Assembly (NCBI RefSeq): GCF_016595675.1
Contig: NZ_JAENJH010000001.1
Coordinates: 248,001-312,000 of the forward strand
Length of the DNA: 64,000 bases
Direction: 5' to 3'
Origin: Prauserella cavernicola
Lineage (GTDB): Bacteria; Actinomycetota; Actinomycetes; Mycobacteriales; Pseudonocardiaceae
A model generated the notes under the pieces. That model was given only the letters and a program-made list of their open reading frames with translations. It was not told the DNA's origin and did not search any database. Below, in pieces: positions 1-7,507 of the stretch; the first letter of the stretch is position 1, and every line of letters begins with the position of its first letter. The position numbers and the translations under genes are program-made.

Positions 1-988
1 CATCGACGACCCGCTCCTGGAGCGCGCCGAGCGCGACCAGGACGACTGGGTGGTGCTCGGAATGCGGGAGACCGCGCTGTTCCGCGAGGACATGGAGGCG
101 CTGCGGGTGCTGCCGCCGCGCGACTTCGTGGGTGCGGTGGAGACCATCCCCGAGATCATCGAGGTGATCGGCAAGCTGCTCGCCAGCGGAGCCGCCTACC
201 GGGCCGACGACCCGGAGTACCCCGACGTCTACTTCGACCACGCGGCCACGGGCCACTTCGGCTACGAGTCCCACTACGACGCCGAGACCATGGCCCGGTT
301 CTTCGCCGAACGCGGCGGCGACCCGGACCGGCCCGGCAAGCGCGACCCGCTCGACGCGCTGCTGTGGCGCATGGCGCGGCCGGGCGAGCCGTCGTGGGAG
401 TCCGAGCTCGGCGAGGGCAGGCCCGGCTGGCACATCGAGTGCAGCGCGATCGCGCTCAACCGGCTCGGCGTCGGGTTCGACGTGCAGGGCGGTGGCTCCG
501 ACCTCGCCTTCCCGCACCACGAGTACAGCGCCGCGCACGCCGAGGCACTGGTCGGTGAGCACCCGTTCGCGCGCCACTACGTGCACGCCGGGATGATCGG
601 CCTCGACGGCGCGAAGATGTCGAAGTCCAAGGGCAACCTCGTGTTCGTGTCGCGGTTGCGCGCCGACGGCGTGGACCCCGCGGCGATCAGGCTCGCCCTG
701 TTCGCCGGTCACTACCGCGACGACCGGGCCTGGACCGACGCGCTGCTCGCCGAGGCGCGGGAGCGGCTCGCCCGGTGGCGCGAGGCCGCCGCGCTGGAGG
801 CGGGACCGGACGCGGGGAGCGCCATCGCCCGCCTGCGCGACCATCTCGCCGACGACCTCGACACCCCGAGGGCACTGGCCGCCGTCGACGCGTGGGCGAG
901 TGAGGCGCTGACCCGCCAGGGCGGTGACGCCGAGGCCCCCGGCCAGATCCGCGCCGCGGTGGACGCGCTCCTGGGCGTGGCCCTCTAG
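1..988 (+). CDS. mshC: L-cysteine:GlcN-Ins ligase MshC (5' end outside window)
   Basis: Third step of mycothiol synthesis: ATP-dependent joining of cysteine to the amino group of GlcN-Ins in the cytosol. The frame is open from base 2 to the left edge and the residues there ([16 protein letters not shown]) read like MshC, so the gene is cut, not started at the GTG at 50. 328 residues are visible of about 410 usual; the N-terminal HIGH-type motif lies outside. The cysteinyl-tRNA-synthetase-like fold shows in WHIECSAIA, the FPHHE stretch and the KMSKSKGN loop encoded at about 614-640. MshC differs from CysS by its shorter C-terminus, and this protein stops soon after the catalytic core. It converges on the ABC-F gene. 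Confidence 0.93.
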   Translation, partial: IDDPLLERAERDQDDWVVLGMRETALFREDMEALRVLPPRDFVGAVETIPEIIEVIGKLLASGAAYRADDPEYPDVYFDHAATGHFGYESHYDAETMARFFAERGGDPDRPGKRDPLDALLWRMARPGEPSWESELGEGRPGWHIECSAIALNRLGVGFDVQGGGSDLAFPHHEYSAAHAEALVGEHPFARHYVHAGMIGLDGAKMSKSKGNLVFVSRLRADGVDPAAIRLALFAGHYRDDRAWTDALLAEARERLARWREAAALEAGPDAGSAIARLRDHLADDLDTPRALAAVDAWASEALTRQGGDAEAPGQIRAAVDALLGVAL

Positions 989-1036
989 CCACGAACCGAG
1001 GCCCTCTTCGCCAGCTCCGAAGGGGGGTCTCGCTCG

Positions 1037-2626
1037 TCACAGCGCCAGTTCGGTGCCGTCCCAGCCGCGGCGCAGCCACCGGTCGTGCGAGGCGAGGACC
1101 ACCGCGCCCGGCGCTCCGCCGAGTGCCTCGGTCAGCTCCTCGGCGAGCGTGAGCGACAGGTGGTTGGTCGGCTCGTCCAGCAGCAGCACGTGCGGTGGGT
1201 CGGTCAGCAGCAACGCGAGCGCGAGCCGCCTGCGCTGACCCACCGACAACCTGCCCACCCGGCGGTCGACGTCCCTCGGGGCGACGAGCCCGAGCGACGA
1301 CAGCGCGGGCGCGTCCTCGCGGGCCGCCGCCGCGTAGAGCTCGCGCGGCGTGCGCTCGGGATCGGCGAACGACACGTCCTGCTCCAGTAACCCCACGCGG
1401 ACGCCACGTGCCCGGTGCACGTCGCCGCCCGCCGGGCTGAGCCTGCCCGCCAGCACGGCCAGCAGCGTCGACTTCCCGGCACCGTTGGCCCCGCTGACGA
1501 GCAGCCGCGCCGAGGTGCCCACGTCGAGCTCGGCGAGCCGCAGCCTGCCCGGCACGTCGAGGTCCCGCACCGACAGGAGCCGGTCGGCCGGCGGGGCTCC
1601 GGTGAGCGTGCCCGCGAACCGCAACGGCTTCGGCGGCTTGCGGACCTGGTCCCGTTCCAGTTCCTCGAGCCGCTGCTGAGCGTTGCGCACCCGCCGTGAG
1701 ATCTGCTTCTGCACGCGGCCGGTCTTGAAGTCGTAGGCCATCTTCGCGTTGTCCCGGGGGCCCCGGTTGTGGTTGATGTCGCGGGCCGTCACCGCGACCG
1801 AGTGCCGTAGCTGTGCCAGTTCGTCCTGCTCCTCGGCGTGCCTTTGCTCCCAGCGGGCGCGTTCGGTGCGTTTGGCCTCCAGGTAGTCGGCGTAGTTCCC
1901 GCCGTAGCGCACCGGCCCGCCCAGCGCCGGATCCAGGTCGACGATGTCGGTGCACACCGCGGCGAGGAAGACCCGGTCGTGCGAGGACAGCACCACGATT
2001 CCCGAGTGGGCCGCGAGGTGGCGTTCGAGGAACTCCATCGCCGCGTCGTCGAGGTGGTTGGTGGGCTCGTCCAGCAACAGCGTCCGCGGATTGCGTACCA
2101 GCAGTGCCGCGAGCGCGAGCCGGGACCGCTGCCCGCCGGAGAGCCGCCCGAGCGGGCGCTCGGGTTCGATCGCGGCGAGCCCGAGCCCGGCGCACACCAG
2201 TTTTGCGCGCCGGTCGGCGTCCCACAGGTCGTGGGCCTGCGCCCACTCCAGCACCCGGCCGTACTCCTCGAGCGTCTCCGTGTCACCGGGCTCCGCGGCG
2301 AGCCGTTCGCTCAGCTCGTCGAGCCGGGCGGCGGCGACGCGAATCTCGGCGAGCGCGTCGTCGAGCACGTCGGCGACGGTCGCGGTGTCCGGGAACGGCA
2401 GCTCCTGACGCAGGAACCCGAGGTCGCCGCCACCCTCGACCGTGCCGGCCTTGGGCTCCTCGAGCCCGGCGAGCAGCCGCAGCAGCGTGGACTTGCCGAC
2501 GCCGTTCTCGCCGACCAGGCCCAGCCGCTGGCCCGCGCCGGCGGTGAGATCGAGGCCCGTGAAGACGACGCGGTCGGCGTAGGCGAAGGCGACGTCGCGG
2601 GCGCGCAGGGAAAGAACCGAAGACAT
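1037..2626 (-). CDS. ABC-F family ATPase, probable antibiotic-resistance/ribosome protection type
   Basis: 529 residues with two ABC domains and no membrane segment, hence ABC-F and not a transporter. Domain 1 has Walker A GENGVGKST (about 39-47), signature LSGGQ and DEPTNHLDD; domain 2 has GANGAGKST, LSVGQ and DEPTNHLS. A charged linker containing KMAYDFKTGRVQKQ lies between them; in this family the linker enters the ribosomal P/E region and displaces macrolides, lincosamides or pleuromutilins. Which drug is unknown. The start is the ATG at 2626. No good Shine-Dalgarno precedes it, but a possible leader ORF and hairpin do. It is divergent from an ArsR-MFS pair, which suggests a small drug-response patch. 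A housekeeping ABC-F cannot be excluded. Confidence 0.85.
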   Translation of the reverse strand: MSSVLSLRARDVAFAYADRVVFTGLDLTAGAGQRLGLVGENGVGKSTLLRLLAGLEEPKAGTVEGGGDLGFLRQELPFPDTATVADVLDDALAEIRVAAARLDELSERLAAEPGDTETLEEYGRVLEWAQAHDLWDADRRAKLVCAGLGLAAIEPERPLGRLSGGQRSRLALAALLVRNPRTLLLDEPTNHLDDAAMEFLERHLAAHSGIVVLSSHDRVFLAAVCTDIVDLDPALGGPVRYGGNYADYLEAKRTERARWEQRHAEEQDELAQLRHSVAVTARDINHNRGPRDNAKMAYDFKTGRVQKQISRRVRNAQQRLEELERDQVRKPPKPLRFAGTLTGAPPADRLLSVRDLDVPGRLRLAELDVGTSARLLVSGANGAGKSTLLAVLAGRLSPAGGDVHRARGVRVGLLEQDVSFADPERTPRELYAAAAREDAPALSSLGLVAPRDVDRRVGRLSVGQRRRLALALLLTDPPHVLLLDEPTNHLSLTLAEELTEALGGAPGAVVLASHDRWLRRGWDGTELAL

Positions 2627-2657
2627 GAGGCAACACCAGCCCTGAGCAAAGAAGGGA

Positions 2658-2691
2658 TCACCCGCCGGGCGGGGGCCTCGGGCGCGGGTGA
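2658..2691 (-). promoter_or_regulatory. Possible attenuator hairpin in ABC-F leader
   Basis: TCACCCGC (2658-2665 as read on plus) pairs perfectly with GCGGGTGA (2684-2691), an 8-bp stem with an 18-nt loop. It lies between the MKS leader ORF and the ABC-F start. On the minus strand it is followed by TCCCTTCTTT, moderately T-rich. Termination or anti-termination is inferred, not shown. Confidence 0.35.
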
Positions 2692-2700
2692 GGGCGGTGG

Positions 2701-2712
2701 TCAGCTCTTCAT
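2701..2712 (-). CDS. Possible three-codon leader ORF (MKS) upstream of the ABC-F gene
   Basis: On the minus strand ATG AAG AGC TGA stands 75 nt before the ABC-F start. A TACCCT -10-like box (2727-2722) lies 9 nt before its ATG, so it would be at or next to the transcript 5' end. A GC-rich hairpin follows. Very short leader ORFs of this kind control several resistance ABC-F genes by ribosome-mediated attenuation. The ORF is short enough to arise by chance; its position is the only support. Confidence 0.35.
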   Translation of the reverse strand: MKS

Positions 2713-2802
2713 GATGCGGTCAGGGTAACCACGCGGCGGCGGAGCGCGCCACCGAATTACCGGCGTTCGGCGACGTTGACCGAGCCCGGCGCTCGTGTCA
2801 AT

Positions 2803-2834
2803 CTGAAGGAACTCTTGCGAAAGGATTCTTTCAG
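2803..2834 (+). promoter_or_regulatory. Inverted repeat at ArsR start, probable autoregulatory operator
   Basis: CTGAAGGAA (2803-2811) and TTCTTTCAG (2826-2834) form an inverted repeat with 8 of 9 matching positions. The right arm ends directly at the ATG (2835), and the spacer plus right arm contain the Shine-Dalgarno AAAGGA (2820-2825). Binding by the ArsR protein here would block both initiation and ribosome loading. The target is inferred from position. Confidence 0.5.
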
Positions 2835-3422
2835 ATGACCGAGCCGCCACCGAGGCGTCACGTCCACGACGCCGAACTCCTGCGCGCGCTCGCCCACCCG
2901 CTGCGGGTCGAACTGCTCGGACACCTGCTCTCGGTCGGCGGTGGCACGGCCACCGAGTGTGCGAGCGCTGTGGGTTCGACGGCGTCCAACTGCAGCTGGC
3001 ATCTGCGTCAGCTCGAACGGTTCGGGCTGGTCGAACGGAGCGAGGGCGGCAACAGTCGCGAGCGGCCCTGGCGCGCCACGGCCGTCGGGCTCGACTTCGG
3101 CAGGCTCGACGACGACCCCGCCACCCGCGCCGCGCAGCTCGGCGTGCTGGGTGCGAGCCTGGCCGAGGAGGACCTGCTGACCCAGCGGTTCCTGGACACC
3201 GTCGGCGAACAGCCGTCGCACTGGCGCGACGCGGCGGTGCTCAACGGCTACTCGCTGCGGATCACTCCGGACGAGCTCACAGCGCTCACGGACGCCGTGG
3301 ACCGGCTGATCCGGCCCTATGTCAGTGCTATCCGTGCCGACGCCCCCGACGACGCGCGCGTGGTCCACGCCGGGCTGCGTGCGTTCCTGCGGCTCGATGC
3401 GCAGGGCAGGCCGAGCGCGTGA
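2835..3422 (+). CDS. ArsR-family winged-helix regulator
   Basis: 195 residues. The N-terminal part (about 12-75) is an ArsR winged helix: ALAHPLRVELLGHLL, then a recognition region with ASNCSWHLRQLERFGLV. The C-terminal 110 residues are helical and resemble the long ArsR proteins that sit next to MFS exporters, not the short metal-sensing type; no metal-binding ELCVCDL motif is present. Start ATG 2835 has a good AAAGGA ribosome site. Its stop overlaps the GTG start of the following MFS gene (GTGA), so the two are translationally coupled. It most likely represses the efflux gene and itself through the inverted repeat at its start. Confidence 0.85.
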   Translation: MTEPPPRRHVHDAELLRALAHPLRVELLGHLLSVGGGTATECASAVGSTASNCSWHLRQLERFGLVERSEGGNSRERPWRATAVGLDFGRLDDDPATRAAQLGVLGASLAEEDLLTQRFLDTVGEQPSHWRDAAVLNGYSLRITPDELTALTDAVDRLIRPYVSAIRADAPDDARVVHAGLRAFLRLDAQGRPSA

Positions 3423-4771
3423 GCACAGTGCGGTGGCGGGGTGGTTTCGGGCGGCTGTGGCTCGCCGCATTCTGTTCCGAGACCGCCGAGTGGATGCTGC
3501 AGGTCGCACTGCCGCTGCACGTCTACGCCGTCACCGGCTCGGCCGCCTCGACCGCCGCCACCATGGTGCTCGGGCTGCTACCCGCGGTGGTGCTCAGCCC
3601 GGTGGCCGGGTTGCTCGCGGACCGGCTGGACCGGAGGCTCGTCGCCTGTCTCGCGTGTGCGGGGCAGGCCGTGGTGGCGCTGCCGTTGCTCGAGGGCGGC
3701 TCGCTGGCGGTGGTGTACGTGGTGATGGGCGCGCAGGCCGCGCTCGCCGCGATCGTCGAACCCGTGCGCACCGCGCTCGTGCCCCAACTGGTCGGCGATG
3801 ACGCGGTCACCGCCGCGAACGGGATGCTCGGTGTCAACGCCAACCTCGCACGGCTCGCCGGCGCGTGGCTGGGTGGAGTGTTGCTCGCCCTCGGCGGTCT
3901 TGTCCCCGTGGTGGTCGGTGCCGCGGGGGCGCTCGTGGCCGCCGCCTGCCTGCTCGCGGCGCCGTTCGGCGGGGTGAGCCGGGTGCCCGAGGCGGCCGGG
4001 AGACGGGGGCTGGTGCGTGACTGGCTCGCCGGACTGGCCGAGTTCCGCCGCGACCGCGCGCTGCGGGTCACCGCGGTCGTGCTCGCGTTCGTGTCCACCG
4101 CGCAGGGCATGTTCGTGGTGCTGTTCGTTGTGTTCGTCACCGACGTGCTCGGCGGCAGCGAGGCCGACGTCGGACTGCTGCGCGGCGTCCAGGCGCTGGG
4201 CGGGCTCGCCGCCGGGCTCGTGCTGGCGACGCTCGCCCGCCGCGCGGCGCCGGGAAAGCTGTTCGCGTGGGGCGCACTGACACTCGGGATCTGCTCGGCC
4301 GTGATCTGGAACGGCCCCCACGTCACCACGGTGCTCGGCGTCTACGTGGGGTTGTTCGCGGTCGTCGGGTTCCCGGGGGTGCTCTCCGGCGCCGGTTCCC
4401 AGGCCGTGCTGCAGACCGCCACCGCGCCCGAGCTGACCGGCCGGGTGCTGAGCACGGCCTTCGCGGGCACCGCGGCGTTCACCGCGCTGGGCATGCTGCT
4501 CGCCGGAGCGCTCACCGGTGTGGTCGGACTGCCGGTGCTGCTCGACGCGCAGGCCGCGCTGCACATCACGGGCGGACTGGTTGCGCTCGCGGGATACGGT
4601 GGTCGGCGTGCCCAATCTGTACGCAACGAGCGACCTGCACGTCACACACCAGGGCAACGCGGAGTTCGTCGACGAGATCCAGCCGGAGTCGTCCCAGGAC
4701 TGGCTGCTGGTCGCCGGGGACGTGGGGGAGCGGCTGTCGGCGGTGATCGACACGCTGGCCCGGCTGCGTGA
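3419..4771 (+). CDS. MFS transporter, probable drug efflux
   Basis: Major facilitator with about 12 hydrophobic helices and the loop 2-3 motif GLLADRLDRR. GTG at 3419 overlaps the ArsR stop. The transporter-like part ends near residue 395 (LVALAGYGG, about base 4603), where a stop would be expected. The frame instead runs on for about 55 Arg-rich residues to 4771, overlapping the metallophosphoesterase by 164 nt. That tail looks like out-of-frame reading of the next gene, so the original stop may have been lost or the assembly may carry an indel. The substrate is unknown; coupling to ArsR suggests an inducible exporter. Confidence 0.8.
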   Translation: MSTVRWRGGFGRLWLAAFCSETAEWMLQVALPLHVYAVTGSAASTAATMVLGLLPAVVLSPVAGLLADRLDRRLVACLACAGQAVVALPLLEGGSLAVVYVVMGAQAALAAIVEPVRTALVPQLVGDDAVTAANGMLGVNANLARLAGAWLGGVLLALGGLVPVVVGAAGALVAAACLLAAPFGGVSRVPEAAGRRGLVRDWLAGLAEFRRDRALRVTAVVLAFVSTAQGMFVVLFVVFVTDVLGGSEADVGLLRGVQALGGLAAGLVLATLARRAAPGKLFAWGALTLGICSAVIWNGPHVTTVLGVYVGLFAVVGFPGVLSGAGSQAVLQTATAPELTGRVLSTAFAGTAAFTALGMLLAGALTGVVGLPVLLDAQAALHITGGLVALAGYGGRRAQSVRNERPARHTPGQRGVRRRDPAGVVPGLAAGRRGRGGAAVGGDRHAGPAA

Positions 4772-5447
4772 GCGGTTCGCGACCGTGGTGTGGGTGCCCG
4801 GCAACCACGAGCTGTGGACCACGGCCAAGGACCCCGACCAGGTCCGCGGCGAAGCGCGCTACGACGAGCTCGTACGCCGGTGCCGCGAGGTCGGCGTGTT
4901 CACCCCGGAGGACGAGTTCCCCGTCTGGCCCTACGGCGAGCGCCCGCTGACGATCGCGCCGCTGTTCCTGCTCTACGACTACAGCTGGCGCACCCCGGCC
5001 GCGCACGGTCAGCCCCTCGACGTCGCCATGGCGCAGGCCCGCGAGGCCGGTGTGGTGTGCACCGACGAGTTCCTGCTGCACCACGAGCCCTACCCGAGCC
5101 GCTCGGCGTGGTGCGCGCGGCGGCTCGAGCTCAGCGAGAAGCGGCTCGAGGCCATTCCGGGCGGGCACGGCACGATCCTCATGTCGCACTGGCCGCTGCA
5201 CCGGCATCCCACCGAGCCGCTGCACTACCCGGAGTTCGCGATGTGGTGCGGTACCGAGGAGACCGCGGACTGGCACGTGCGCTACCGCGCCGAGGTCGCG
5301 GTGTACGGCCACCTGCACATCCCGCGCACCACGCGCCGCGACGGCGTGCGGTTCGAGGAGGTCTCGCTCGGCTATCCGCGCGAGTGGCGCAAGCGGGCGC
5401 GCGGCCCCGTGCCCGTGCGGATCATTCTCGGGAATGGTTTCGCCTGA
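4608..5447 (+). CDS. Calcineurin-like metallophosphoesterase
   Basis: 279 residues with the complete dinuclear-metal signature in order: SDLHV (D-x-H), GDVGE, GNHELW, SHWPLH and GHLH. The start is taken as GTG 4608, giving VPNLYATSDLHV; GTG 4599 is possible. The gene begins inside the 3' part of the MFS frame and ends convergently, overlapping the next minus-strand gene by 26 nt. Family members hydrolyse phosphomono- or diesters; the substrate cannot be read from the sequence. Actinobacterial relatives of this cytosolic type are often uncharacterised. Confidence 0.82.
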   Translation: MPNLYATSDLHVTHQGNAEFVDEIQPESSQDWLLVAGDVGERLSAVIDTLARLRERFATVVWVPGNHELWTTAKDPDQVRGEARYDELVRRCREVGVFTPEDEFPVWPYGERPLTIAPLFLLYDYSWRTPAAHGQPLDVAMAQAREAGVVCTDEFLLHHEPYPSRSAWCARRLELSEKRLEAIPGGHGTILMSHWPLHRHPTEPLHYPEFAMWCGTEETADWHVRYRAEVAVYGHLHIPRTTRRDGVRFEEVSLGYPREWRKRARGPVPVRIILGNGFA

Positions 5448-6486
5448 GCACCACCGTCAACGGCGTCACGAGCACCAGCAGCGCGGCGGGCAGCCCGAAA
5501 CCCAGTACCGCGTCGTGGTGGTAGGGCGCCGTGAACGCCGCCGGGGCCACCGCCATGCCGACGAAGCGCATCGCCTGCACCACCGAGATCGCCCCGCCGC
5601 GCCCGCGCTCCTCACCGGAGAGCACGCTCGAGTTGACCGCCACCATGATCAGCTGACCGCAGAAGCCACCGACCGCCCAGCACGCCGCCGCCACCGGCAG
5701 CGAGCCGGTCACCCCGATCGCCCCGATCAGCACGGCGCCACCGGTCAGGCCGGCCAGCGCCGATGGTCTCGGGCCGAAGCGGTCGTACACCCCGCCCACG
5801 AGCCGTGCGGTGACGATGCCCGCGACGCCGAAGCCGGTCAGTACCAGACCTCGCAGCCCTGAGGACAGCCCGAAGCCGTCCTCCAGCCGGAAGGCCACCA
5901 GGAACGACACTCCCGACAGGCACGCCCACCCGACCATGCCGACCAGGCCAGGCAGGACGACGGAGCGGCGCCACGCGTCGCGCAGCCGGGTCGGCCGGGC
6001 GCGGTCGGCGGCGCGGTCGGGCGGTAGCGGGCAGGCCGCGAGCACCACGGCGATCACGGCGATGCCCGCGAAGGCCCAGCGCCACGTCGCCTCGGCCGCG
6101 AGCCCGCCCGCCAGTGGCGCCGACGTCTGGCCCACGGCCTGCATCGCGCCGAACAGGCCCAGCGCCCTGCCGAGCCGGTCCGGGGGAGTGCCCGCCGCGA
6201 GCTTGGCCATCAGCAGCGGCAGGGTGAAGGCGTTGGCGCTGCCCTGCACGCCCCGGCTCACCTGGAAGAGCCAGAACCACGGCGCCACCGCCGAGAGCAC
6301 CGCCGCCACGGCGTAGACCACGTACGCGAGCCGGATGGTCCGGCCCTGGCCCCAGCGCTCGCCGAGCGTGCCCGACACCAGCATCAACGCGGCGAAGGGC
6401 ACCAGGTAGGCCGTTAGCGACGCCGCGGCCGCGGTGGCCGACACCCCGAAGCTCGCCCCGATCTCGGGCAGGATGGCGGCCACCAC
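5422..6486 (-). CDS. MFS transporter with uncertain start
   Basis: From GTG 6486 this is 354 residues, which begins inside the first membrane helix and leaves a protein short for MFS (about 380-420). Upstream codons in the same frame encode a plausible rest of helix 1 (RLTRGSLYVGALLGPFGG) back to 6567, but contain no ATG, GTG or TTG. The only near-start there is CTG at 6567, whose last two bases are the first two of the PAC2 stop codon (CTGA). Either a CTG start coupled to PAC2 is used or an error hides the start. The rest has MFS features (GTLGERWG in loop 2-3, further hydrophobic helices). Substrate unknown. Confidence 0.75.
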   Translation of the reverse strand: MVAAILPEIGASFGVSATAAAASLTAYLVPFAALMLVSGTLGERWGQGRTIRLAYVVYAVAAVLSAVAPWFWLFQVSRGVQGSANAFTLPLLMAKLAAGTPPDRLGRALGLFGAMQAVGQTSAPLAGGLAAEATWRWAFAGIAVIAVVLAACPLPPDRAADRARPTRLRDAWRRSVVLPGLVGMVGWACLSGVSFLVAFRLEDGFGLSSGLRGLVLTGFGVAGIVTARLVGGVYDRFGPRPSALAGLTGGAVLIGAIGVTGSLPVAAACWAVGGFCGQLIMVAVNSSVLSGEERGRGGAISVVQAMRFVGMAVAPAAFTAPYHHDAVLGFGLPAALLVLVTPLTVVLRRNHSRE

Positions 6487-6563
6487 CCCGCCGCCGAACG
6501 GCCCGAGCAGTGCGCCGACGTAGAGCGAGCCCCTGGTGAGGCGGGCCCGGCCGGCCGGGCCGG

Positions 6564-7445
6564 TCAGCGACCCGAGGAGCCGGGCCCGTCGGGCCTGCGG
6601 CGCCGCAGGTAGCGCTCGAACTCGGCGGCGATCCGGTCGCCGCTGCCCTCGTCGACGGTGATCTCGGAGTCACCCTTCTCCTCGAGGGTGCGCACGTAGT
6701 CGCTGATCTCCTCGTCCTCGTCGGCCATCTCGGAGACCGTGCGCTGCCACTCCTCGGCCTGCTCCGGCAGCGCCCCCAGCGGGATGCCGACGTCGAGGAT
6801 GTCCTCCAGCTTGTGCAGCAGCGCCAGCGTCGCCTTGGGCGAGGGCGGGTGCGACACGTAGTGCGGCACGGCGGCCCAGACCGACACGGCGGGGATGCCC
6901 GACTGCACGCACAGGTCCTGCAGGACGCCGGTGATGCCCGTGGGGCCCTGGTAGCGGCTGCGTTCGAGGCCGAAGCGACTGGCGGCCTCCGCGTCGTAGG
7001 CCGTTCCGGTGACCGGAACCGGCCTGGTGTGCGCGGTGTCGGCCAGTAGCGCCCCGAGCGTGACGACCACCGACACCTCGAGCTGCTCGATGTGCTCGAG
7101 TAACTCGGCGCAGAACGCTCGCCAGCGCATGTTCGGCTCTGGTCCTTGCACCAGCACGATGTCGCGGTCGAGGCCCTCGGGACGGCACACGGCGAGCCGG
7201 GTCGTCGGCCACTCGACCCTGCGGGTCACCCCGTCCACCATGCGGACGGTGGGCCTGCTCACCTGGAAGTCGTAGTAGTCGTCCGGGTCGAGCTCGGCCA
7301 GCGGCTTGGCGTCCCAGTTAAGCTGCAGGTGCTCGAGGGCCGTGCTCGCGGCATCCCCCGCGTCGTTCCAGCCTTCGAACGCCACCACCATCACCGGTTT
7401 CGGCTGGGGCCGGTTGTCTGTTGCTTCGTCGAAGGGCTTGCTCAC
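6564..7445 (-). CDS. PAC2-family protein
   Basis: 293 residues of the PAC2 (proteasome assembly chaperone 2) superfamily, conserved in actinobacteria (mycobacterial Rv2125 type). Recognised by the N-terminal MVVAFEGWNDAGDAAS and internal VTLGALLADTAHTRPVP and PTGITGVL segments. The bacterial function is not established; the eukaryotic name does not prove a role in 20S assembly here, although the proteasome genes are about 12 kb away. The start is GTG 7445, 6 nt behind a TAGGCT -10 box, so the mRNA is probably leaderless. Divergent from metH with a mirrored promoter; followed by the MFS gene. Confidence 0.85.
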   Translation of the reverse strand: MSKPFDEATDNRPQPKPVMVVAFEGWNDAGDAASTALEHLQLNWDAKPLAELDPDDYYDFQVSRPTVRMVDGVTRRVEWPTTRLAVCRPEGLDRDIVLVQGPEPNMRWRAFCAELLEHIEQLEVSVVVTLGALLADTAHTRPVPVTGTAYDAEAASRFGLERSRYQGPTGITGVLQDLCVQSGIPAVSVWAAVPHYVSHPPSPKATLALLHKLEDILDVGIPLGALPEQAEEWQRTVSEMADEDEEISDYVRTLEEKGDSEITVDEGSGDRIAAEFERYLRRRRPDGPGSSGR

Positions 7446-7451
7446 ACAGCC

Positions 7452-7457
7452 AGCCTA
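7452..7457 (-). promoter_or_regulatory. -10 box TAGGCT for PAC2 gene, leaderless
   Basis: CCGTAGGCT on the minus strand ends 6 nt before GTG 7445. No Shine-Dalgarno is present. The same nonamer serves metH in the opposite direction. Confidence 0.6.
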
Positions 7458-7494
7458 CGGCCCGGCGGCATCCCCTGCGGACCGTGCTGGCCCG

Positions 7495-7500
7495 TAGGCT
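7495..7500 (+). promoter_or_regulatory. -10 box TAGGCT for metH, leaderless
   Basis: CCGTAGGCT ends 7 nt before ATG 7508, placing the expected transcript start at the start codon. No ribosome-binding site lies between. Confidence 0.6.
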
Positions 7501-7507
7501 GTGAGCT

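Noticed and set aside
50-988. GTG at 50 as the mshC start
   Set aside because: Family-conserved residues continue in frame to base 2, so the true start is outside the window.
7446-7507. Cobalamin riboswitch ahead of metH
   Set aside because: Only 62 nt are available, occupied by two promoters; a B12 riboswitch needs about 200 nt.
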